Below are positions 34,445 through 39,999 of a DNA stretch of 39,999 nt, piece by piece. The notes beneath the pieces were generated by a model. The model saw only the letters and a program-made list of their open reading frames with translations, ran no database searches and had not been told where the DNA came from. Numbering within the stretch: position 1 is the stretch's first letter; each line of letters starts with the position of its first letter. The DNA is taken from the NCBI GenBank assembly GCA_949948985.1, contig CATLIG010000022.1:1-39999 (forward strand), given 5' to 3'. Origin of the DNA: an uncultured Clostridia bacterium. Its GTDB lineage: Bacteria > Bacillota > Clostridia > Lachnospirales > CAG-274. A program made the position numbers and the translations under genes.

Positions 34445-36073
34445 ATGGCGAGAAAAAGCAGAAAAATATCAAACAACGGTATAGCGAATGAGACAGCTAA
34501 AAATACTGTTACGGAAAACAAGACAGCTATTTATTTGAGATTATCGGCTGAAAACAATGGGGATACAATAGACAATCAGGAAATATATATACGCAAATAT
34601 TTGGAAAAAATCAGCGGAATAAATGTTGTAAAAACATATAAAGATAACGGTTTCAGCGGAACGAATTTCAATCGTGATGGCTGGGAAGAATTGATGAGCG
34701 ACCTTTACAGTAAAAAAATAAACTGTATTGCGGTAAAGGACTTTTCGAGATTAGGCAGAAATTTCCTTGAAACAGGTAATCTTCTTGAAAAAGTATTTCC
34801 GTTTATGAATGTTCGTTTTATATCTGTAAATGATAATTATGACAGCGAGAATACTGTTTTCAGCCGTTCTATGCTTGAAGTATCGTTCAAAAATCTTATG
34901 AATGAACTGTTTGTCAGAGATATCGCTAAGAAAATCAAGACAAATCTTGATACAAGAAAAGCTATGGGTTATATTGCCGTTGGCAGCGTTCCATATGGTT
35001 ATGATGTTTCGGCAGACGGGAAAAGTCTTGTTTTAAATCCAGAAACTGCACCTATTGTGCGTAAAATTTTTGAGTGGAGATTATTAGGAAAGGCAAAATG
35101 TGAAATAGCAAGATTTTTTAATGAACTTGCGATTATATTGCCCGGAAGATATCGTTTTTTGAAGTCAGACGGCAAAAAATTTAAAAGGCAGGAAAATTCA
35201 AAATGGATTTATCAGAACATAACCGATATTTTAAGAAACAGGGTTTATATGGGAGATTTAGTGCGTAACAAAGCAACATACAGCATATTCAGAAAGAAAA
35301 GAGAGCATAAAAATGACGTAAGCGAATGGATAATCATAGAAAACGCACATATAGCTATTATTACAAAAGAAATGTTTGAAAAAGTACAAACGCTTGAAAA
35401 TCCTAAACCAAACAAGCCAACGCCGAAATATCCGTTAAAAGGTAAAGTTTATTGTGGTAAATGTGGTTATCATCTGAAAAGAAACTATTATAAAAGCCTT
35501 TCCTGCCAGACTCATTATACCAAAATAAAGGAAAATTGCAATATATGTGTTCGTGATACTGAGGTTTTGACAGTTGTAAGGGAAACTGTAAGTAAATATG
35601 CAGAAGTTTTTACAGATAAAACAGCATATTTAAAGAAGTTTACAAAATCTGGACAGTTGTCAGCAAAAATTAAAGAACTAAGGAATGAAGAAGAAAAATT
35701 GAAATACAAACAATCTGAAAATGAAAGGTGTATAGCCAATTTGTATGGAAATTTCAAAAGAGGTTTAATTTGTATGGAAAATTTTGTAGTATTCAGAGAA
35801 AAATATAAAGCTGATAACGCTAAAATAGATACAGAGCTTAAAAACCTTGAAGAAGAAATAAAAAGATGTTATAACACTGATAATGTTTGTGCCGCATATA
35901 AACAGAAAGTGGAAGATTTAAATAATTGCCTTGATGATGATTATAGGCTTATATCACTTGTTGATAAAATTGAGGTTTTTTCTAAAGAGAAAATAAAAAT
36001 ACATTTCAATTTTCTTGACGGCTTTGAAAAGCTTCTTGAATACGATGAAATTTCGGAGGTGACAGAATTATGA
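34445..36073 (+). CDS. Large serine recombinase 2 of 3
   Basis: 542 residues from ATG 34445 (GGGGG at 34431-34435). Catalytic AIYLRLSAENNGD, AVKDFSRLGRNFLETGNLL, recombinase domain with GYDVSADGKSLVLNP, zinc ribbon KVYCGKCGYHLKRN...ENCNIC, and a coiled-coil C-terminus. It overlaps the third gene by 4 nt (ATGA), so translation is coupled. The lower identity between the three copies indicates distinct roles, not a recent duplication. Confidence 0.93.
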   Translation: MARKSRKISNNGIANETAKNTVTENKTAIYLRLSAENNGDTIDNQEIYIRKYLEKISGINVVKTYKDNGFSGTNFNRDGWEELMSDLYSKKINCIAVKDFSRLGRNFLETGNLLEKVFPFMNVRFISVNDNYDSENTVFSRSMLEVSFKNLMNELFVRDIAKKIKTNLDTRKAMGYIAVGSVPYGYDVSADGKSLVLNPETAPIVRKIFEWRLLGKAKCEIARFFNELAIILPGRYRFLKSDGKKFKRQENSKWIYQNITDILRNRVYMGDLVRNKATYSIFRKKREHKNDVSEWIIIENAHIAIITKEMFEKVQTLENPKPNKPTPKYPLKGKVYCGKCGYHLKRNYYKSLSCQTHYTKIKENCNICVRDTEVLTVVRETVSKYAEVFTDKTAYLKKFTKSGQLSAKIKELRNEEEKLKYKQSENERCIANLYGNFKRGLICMENFVVFREKYKADNAKIDTELKNLEEEIKRCYNTDNVCAAYKQKVEDLNNCLDDDYRLISLVDKIEVFSKEKIKIHFNFLDGFEKLLEYDEISEVTEL

Positions 36074-37578
36074 AATATACGGCAATTTATTTAAGATTAT
36101 CTTCCGATGATGACGATATTGGTGGCATCAAAACCGAAAGCACAAGTATTGAGGGACAGAGAAATATAATACGCAGCTTTATAAATAATAATTCAGAATT
36201 GAGCCATACTGAAACAAAAGAATATGTTGACGATGGTTATAGCGGGTGCGGCTTCAATAGACCGGCAATTACAGAACTCCTTGAAGACTTGCGTAAAGGT
36301 GTTATAGGCTGTATTATAGTCAAGGATTTATCACGTTTTGGAAGAAATTTTGTTGAAACGGGAGAATATATTGAACAGATATTTCCTCTTTTGAATGTAC
36401 GTTTTATCGCTGTAACAGATAATTATGACAGTTACAAAAGTCAGGTTATGGAAATGTCAGTACCTCTGAAAAATCTTATGAATGAAATGTACAGTGCCGA
36501 TATATCAAAAAAGATAAAGTCAACGTTGAAAATACATAAAGAAAAAGGATATTTCAGCGGCAAACCGCCTTTGGGATATATATTGAAAGACCATAAACTC
36601 TACATTGATGAAAAATCTGCCGAATACGTCAGATATATTTTCAGCCTTGCCGAAAACGGTATGACAATTACTGAAATCATAAAGAAGCTGAATAAAGAAA
36701 AAATTCCGACAACATCAGAATATTTCGGTTACAGTAAAAATACATTATGGGTAAGAGATACCGTAAAAAGAGTATTGCAGAACACTGTATATATTGGAAC
36801 TGTTACAAGAAACAAAAATACAAATATAAGACCAAGAACAGAAGTCAGTAATGATAAATCTGAATGGCTTGTGTTTGAAAATTCACATCAGCCGATTATA
36901 TCAAAAGAAACTTTTGAAAAGGTTCAGAAAATGTTCACCAATAAAAAGAACGGAAACAGGGGCGGTAATTATTATCCCGAACTTAAAGGAAAAATTAAAT
37001 GCAGTGCTTGCGGCAGAACAGTCAGCAGAATGAATAAATACAGAGTTAAAGACAGTTCCCTTAAACGCATTTATTGTGTTTGTGGAACACAATTATTTGA
37101 AGATTGTCTTAATGAAAAAGTGGACATAATTGATATAAAAGAAGTAATTGTTAAGCAGCTTCAAACACTTATGCAGTTTGCAGATATAAATTTAAGTGCA
37201 GTAAAATCCGAATATAAAGAAATCAGCAGCGATAAGACCGTAAAGGAACTTGAAAAGCAGATTGAAACGGCTAATAATTGCAAATTGCTGTTATATACAG
37301 ACTATAAAAGTGGTATTCTTTCGATTGAGAAGTATTTACAGAAAAGAGAAGAAATTATAAAATTAATAAACAGTTTGCAAGCAAAATTAGATAGTTTAAT
37401 GTCAGCGGTACAGTTACCACCTGATATTGAAACGGCAGAAAATATTATTAATAGCTATAAGGATAAATCGGTAGCGATTGAGGACATAATTCAAAAGTAT
37501 CTTAAAGAGGTTAAAATTTTCTCAAAGGATAGATTTGAGATAGTGTGGAATCTTCCTGATATTTTCAATCAAAAATAA
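36070..37578 (+). CDS. Large serine recombinase 3 of 3
   Basis: 502 residues. Catalytic AIYLRLSSDDDD, IVKDLSRFGRNFVETGEYI, recombinase domain with GYILKDHKLYID, zinc ribbon KIKCSACGRTVSRM...YCVCG, coiled coil, and a short C-terminus. It is the last gene of the element, 112 bp from the right junction. Sets of three tandem serine integrases are known on some Gram-positive mobile elements. Confidence 0.93.
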   Translation: MKYTAIYLRLSSDDDDIGGIKTESTSIEGQRNIIRSFINNNSELSHTETKEYVDDGYSGCGFNRPAITELLEDLRKGVIGCIIVKDLSRFGRNFVETGEYIEQIFPLLNVRFIAVTDNYDSYKSQVMEMSVPLKNLMNEMYSADISKKIKSTLKIHKEKGYFSGKPPLGYILKDHKLYIDEKSAEYVRYIFSLAENGMTITEIIKKLNKEKIPTTSEYFGYSKNTLWVRDTVKRVLQNTVYIGTVTRNKNTNIRPRTEVSNDKSEWLVFENSHQPIISKETFEKVQKMFTNKKNGNRGGNYYPELKGKIKCSACGRTVSRMNKYRVKDSSLKRIYCVCGTQLFEDCLNEKVDIIDIKEVIVKQLQTLMQFADINLSAVKSEYKEISSDKTVKELEKQIETANNCKLLLYTDYKSGILSIEKYLQKREEIIKLINSLQAKLDSLMSAVQLPPDIETAENIINSYKDKSVAIEDIIQKYLKEVKIFSKDRFEIVWNLPDIFNQK

Positions 37579-37602
37579 ATATTTTTTGTCAAAGTAATAA
37601 AT

Positions 37603-37654
37603 AAACATCTTGAATACGGCTGAATATCAGCTTTTCGAGATGTTTTGTTTTTTT
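37603..37654 (+). terminator. Intrinsic terminator after the recombinase triplet
   Basis: Outer stem AAACATCTTGAA with TTCGAGATGTTT (one G-U), inner stem GCTGA-ATA-TCAGC, then TGTTTTTTT. Strongest terminator in the window; it keeps recombinase transcription from entering the helicase remnant. Confidence 0.85.
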
Positions 37655-37684
37655 GAAAAATTTTTAGATTTTACTTGACAGACG

Positions 37685-37694
37685 GGTTTGAGCA
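37685..37694. other. Right junction of the 36.9-kb element (attR)
   Basis: Element sequence ending ...GGGTTT meets GAGCAGTTGGGCG of the helicase gene. GA at 37690-37691 matches GA at 774-775. Confidence 0.75.
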
Positions 37695-37890
37695 GTTGGG
37701 CGTGGATCGGCTGTTTGTGGACGAGAGCCATAATTATAAGAACCTCTTTTTATACACAAAAATGCGGAACGTGGCGGGCATCGCACAGACGGAAGCGCAG
37801 AAATCTTCGGATATGTTTGCCAAGTGCCAGTATATGGATGAACTGACCGGAGGGAAGGGCATCACATTCGCAACAGGTACGCCCATAAGC
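37690..37890 (+). pseudogene. SNF2-type helicase of the ICE, second fragment
   Basis: 67 codons in the same frame as the left fragment: EQLGVDRLFVDESHNYKNLF...AGIAQTEAQKSSDMF...GGKGITFATGTPIS. It holds the DESH (Walker B/DEAH-like) box and the ATGTPIS motif. The family continues with Asn-Ser-Met after GTPIS, but here sequence changes at about 37891 to an unrelated end followed by a stop at 37897-37899. The gene is thus interrupted a second time. GC is again higher than in the element to its left. Confidence 0.86.
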
Positions 37891-37905
37891 GCACCATAAC
37901 TATGG

Positions 37906-39462
37906 TTATATACTAAATTTAATATCAATACCACTCTCGTCCGAAACGTAGACAACATCAATCATTGTAATAGCAATATCGTGCTTTTCATCAACAGTCA
38001 ATTCTTCCCAGCGGTTCATGGGCTTTTCAAGCGGTTTTGTATCTATCTGTTTGTGCTTTCTGCTTTTGGTCTGTAATTTTTCTTCAAGAGAGATTTTTTT
38101 GCTGTGCAAAATTTTTACTCTTTCGTTGATGTAGTCAAAAAGCACACTGTCGGCATTAGCGAGTTTGTCCATAAGTTTTTTTATTTCATCATCAATACGA
38201 ATTATTTCAGCTTTGATATTTTCTGTTTCTTTATCAGGTTTTTCGCTTTTCTTTTTGGCGATTTTAATACTTTCAAGCCTTTCTTTCATAGCCTCAAAAA
38301 CCGCTTTATCGACATCGTCAGGTCTTAATTTAAGCATTTTCTTTATACAGCTATTTGTTCTGTAATAACCGGAATCAATGTAATACCTCCAGCAGATTGT
38401 ATGACTGACATTCCAGTTATAGACAATATTTAAAGCATATCCGCAGTAAGCACATTTGACTAAGCCTACAAGCCAGGAGTTTTTTGCTGTTAAGTTGTTG
38501 CTGAATTTACTGTTGTGAGATTTTTTATCCTGCACCGCAAGCCAGGTTTCAGAATCAACAAGTCCCTCGTGATAGCCGACTTTTATGTAGTCACATCCGT
38601 CCGTTCCGGTGTGTCTGAACAGACCGTTTACACCGTTAAAAGCCGACACATCATCAATTATTTCATAGCCTTTTGAGGAAAGATAACTATATACTTCTTT
38701 ATCAGCACGAACATACAGCGGACTTTGCAGAAGTCTTGAAAAATGGCTTCTGTCCATATTTGTCCTGCCTGTTTTTGAACGCTTTGACGGCTGTGTAATA
38801 TCAATATTATTTTTCTTGAAATAATCAATTACATCAGCAAGTGAAACATCATTTTTCTTATATAAATCATAAGCCTTTATAATAACTTCCGCTTTGTCTG
38901 ACGGAACAAGTACCGAACCTGTTATGCCGTTTATTGTTCTTCTTTCGGGAACGTAGCCGTAATAAATTTTACCGCCCTGATAAAAGCCTGTTTCTCTCGC
39001 TTTTGTGTTGTAAGCGTCCGCAACTCTCGCCGCTATTGTTTCTCTCTCAAACTCGGCAAAATTAAGAAGATTATTTCTCATCATTCTTCCCTCTTTGGTC
39101 GCTGTATTAAAAGGCTCCGAAAGAGAATAAACGCTTATTCCAAGGTTGTCAAGTTCGTTTGTAATATTGAGATATTCACGCATATTACGGCTGAACCTGT
39201 CGTATTTTTTAACGACTATTCTGCTTATCTCTCCGTCTTTTGCGTCTGACATCATCTGCTGAAAGGCGGGTCTGTGAGCAATATCTTTTCCGCTTTTGCC
39301 ATCATCGCAGTATATGCGGTAATTCTCATTTTCACCTACATACTTGATACATTCTGCTTTTTGTGCGTCTATGGAAAGAGAGTTATTGTCTTTGTCCTTG
39401 TCACTGACTGAACGGCGAACGTAAATCGCTGTAATTCCGTTTTTATTTACTTTATTTTTCAT
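37906..39462 (-). CDS. Large serine recombinase of the second element
   Basis: 518 residues from ATG 39462, with GGAGGT 7 bp upstream (the frame opens at a TTG slightly earlier). Catalytic AIYVRRSVSDKD, VVKKYDRFSRNMREYLN, EFERETIAARVADAYN, recombinase domain with KIYYGYVPERR, zinc ribbon LVKCAYCGYALNIV...CIKKM, and coiled coil near 410-480. It is clearly of a different lineage from the three at 32.8-37.6 kb (RRS and YDRFSRN signatures). Likely responsible for this element's insertion. Confidence 0.92.
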   Translation of the reverse strand: MKNKVNKNGITAIYVRRSVSDKDKDNNSLSIDAQKAECIKYVGENENYRIYCDDGKSGKDIAHRPAFQQMMSDAKDGEISRIVVKKYDRFSRNMREYLNITNELDNLGISVYSLSEPFNTATKEGRMMRNNLLNFAEFERETIAARVADAYNTKARETGFYQGGKIYYGYVPERRTINGITGSVLVPSDKAEVIIKAYDLYKKNDVSLADVIDYFKKNNIDITQPSKRSKTGRTNMDRSHFSRLLQSPLYVRADKEVYSYLSSKGYEIIDDVSAFNGVNGLFRHTGTDGCDYIKVGYHEGLVDSETWLAVQDKKSHNSKFSNNLTAKNSWLVGLVKCAYCGYALNIVYNWNVSHTICWRYYIDSGYYRTNSCIKKMLKLRPDDVDKAVFEAMKERLESIKIAKKKSEKPDKETENIKAEIIRIDDEIKKLMDKLANADSVLFDYINERVKILHSKKISLEEKLQTKSRKHKQIDTKPLEKPMNRWEELTVDEKHDIAITMIDVVYVSDESGIDIKFSI

Positions 39463-39489
39463 AAAATCGACCTCCAAAAAATATTTAAC

Positions 39490-39546
39490 AAGCCGATTTT
39501 ACGTTACTCTTGAATAAAGTATAGCATAATCGGCTTTTAATTTCAA
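39490..39546 (-). promoter_or_regulatory. Promoter with overlapping operator-like dyad for the recombinase gene
   Basis: Minus strand: TTGAAA (39546-39541), 17-bp spacer, TATACT (39523-39518) with extended TGC. A perfect 9-bp dyad, AAGCCGATT (39490-39498) and AATCGGCTT (39528-39536), has one arm in the spacer and one in the leader, so a bound protein would block transcription. Confidence 0.65.
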
Positions 39547-39560
39547 TCATACAGAAAAAT

Positions 39561-39692
39561 TTATTCGATATTTTTTGATTTAGGTTTTAAAATGTCGTAA
39601 ATTCTGTTAATTTTGAGTCTTTTAATATTCTCCGAAACATTTTCAGGAACAGTTATTTTGACTTTAATGTTGTTTGTTATATCCTTTTTCAT
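39561..39692 (-). CDS. 43-residue small protein upstream of the recombinase
   Basis: MKKDITNNIKVKITVPENVS then ENIKRLKINRIYDIL and a basic end. GGAGG lies 7 bp before the ATG. Small proteins of this size (TnpW-like) accompany recombinases in clostridial transposons, but the match is not strong enough to name it. Confidence 0.5.
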   Translation of the reverse strand: MKKDITNNIKVKITVPENVSENIKRLKINRIYDILKPKSKNIE

Positions 39693-39705
39693 ATAAATTC
39701 CTCCA

Positions 39706-39885
39706 TTAATACTTGTTTTTCTTCGTGTAAAATACTCTTGACGCTATTTCTGTAAAAATAATTATGATAGTTAGAAAAATCGTATTTATATTTAAAAATT
39801 GCTTTATATCAATTAAATCTGATAAATATATAACCGCTGTGATTGTAAGAACGCTTATAATCGACTGTAACGCAATGTCATTAAG
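39706..39885 (-). CDS. Possible small membrane protein or remnant, no standard start
   Basis: 59 codons between stops: two hydrophobic segments (SIISVLTITAVIYLSDLI; TIFLTIIIIFTEIASRVF) and a basic end. No ATG, GTG or TTG starts the frame, so it is either decayed or starts at a rare codon (ATT). Its stop lies just before the ribosome-binding site of the 43-residue gene. Confidence 0.3.
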   Translation of the reverse strand, partial: LNDIALQSIISVLTITAVIYLSDLIDIKQFLNINTIFLTIIIIFTEIASRVFYTKKNKY

Positions 39886-39913
39886 TTAAGAAAAATTAAA
39901 TGATAAAATTTAT

Positions 39914-39950
39914 AAGAGTGAGGCTTATTAAAAGAACCCCACTCTTTTTT
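39914..39950 (+). terminator. Plus-strand terminator-like hairpin
   Basis: AAGAGTGAGG and CCCCACTCTT form a stem with one mismatch, followed by TTTTAT. No plus-strand gene is seen just upstream. A TTGACA at 39982 may begin a promoter for a gene outside the window. Confidence 0.5.
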
Positions 39951-39999
39951 ATAAAAAAATCGGAAAAATAAAAAAAACACTTGACAAATCAGTAAAAAT

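Larger units (their letters stand above)
774..37691. mobile_element. Integrative mobilizable element carrying a Tad pilus island (about 36.9 kb)
   Basis: The boundaries come from the broken helicase frame: joining bases up to 775 with 37692 onward restores ttc-gag-cag-ttg-ggc (F-E-Q-L-G) with no lost or gained base. Both junctions contain TTYGA (771-775 and 37687-37691), which fits serine-recombinase crossover at a shared GA dinucleotide, as known for TnpX/TndX-type enzymes. Three large serine recombinases lie at the right end. MobC, a relaxase and an oriT-like palindrome are present, but no coupling protein or type IV secretion genes are seen, so it should be mobilizable rather than self-conjugative. 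Base composition is clearly more AT-rich than the target gene. The cargo is a complete Tad operon with regulators. Confidence 0.82.
37891..39999. mobile_element. Second serine-recombinase element, left end only
   Basis: It begins where the helicase motif ATGTPIS breaks off. The first gene, on the minus strand and ending about 15 bp inside, is a large serine recombinase, with a short gene and a remnant behind it; the rest is outside the window. The exact crossover dinucleotide cannot be set without the other end. Confidence 0.7.

Noticed and set aside
39706..39885. Confident functional membrane protein gene
   Set aside because: No standard start codon; reported only as a possible remnant.

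Overview
The window is AT-rich DNA from a low-GC Gram-positive anaerobe, most likely a gut clostridium (Lachnospiraceae/Oscillospiraceae-like). The evidence is the clostridial-style Tad/Flp locus without a secretin, S-layer homology (SLH) surface anchoring, large serine recombinases, and SD-rich starts with frequent GTG/TTG. No rRNA, tRNA or CRISPR array was seen. Everything lies inside a conjugative-element (ICE) gene. A SNF2-type helicase/methylase-like ORF of visibly higher GC runs in from the left edge, is broken at about 774, resumes in frame at about 37690, and is broken again at about 37890.

Between the first two breakpoints lies one element of about 36.9 kb, read here as an integrative mobilizable element. 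Left to right it holds: (a) a left end with strong hairpins (785-935); (b) a 1.44-kb segment (962-2403) bounded by inverted near-identical 26-bp sites, containing a tyrosine recombinase and a near-consensus promoter that points away from the operon; (c) a one-direction, 23-kb operon-like block (2513-26010) encoding TadZ, TadA, TadB, TadC, a C39-type peptidase, a Flp pilin, TadE-like pseudopilins, a DUF5702 coiled-coil protein, two prepilin peptidases, FHA, PP2C and Ser/Thr kinase signalling proteins, and a 2206-residue repeat/SLH surface protein; (d) a convergent STAND-type NTPase; (e) a mobilization module with an oriT-like palindrome, MobC and a relaxase, plus small accessory genes and a Cu/Zn-SOD-like protein; (f) three tandem large serine recombinases and a terminator at the right end.

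The main finding is how these parts fit together. If the 962-2403 segment inverts, the promoter at 1004-1032 is placed about 145 bp upstream of tadZ. The sequenced molecule would then be the OFF orientation of a phase-variable, horizontally mobile Tad pilus and surface-protein island with its own phospho-signalling. The inversion itself cannot be seen in one sequence and is inferred from the site architecture.

The last 2.1 kb (37891-39999) is the end of a second serine-recombinase element inserted in the same helicase gene only about 200 bp downstream.
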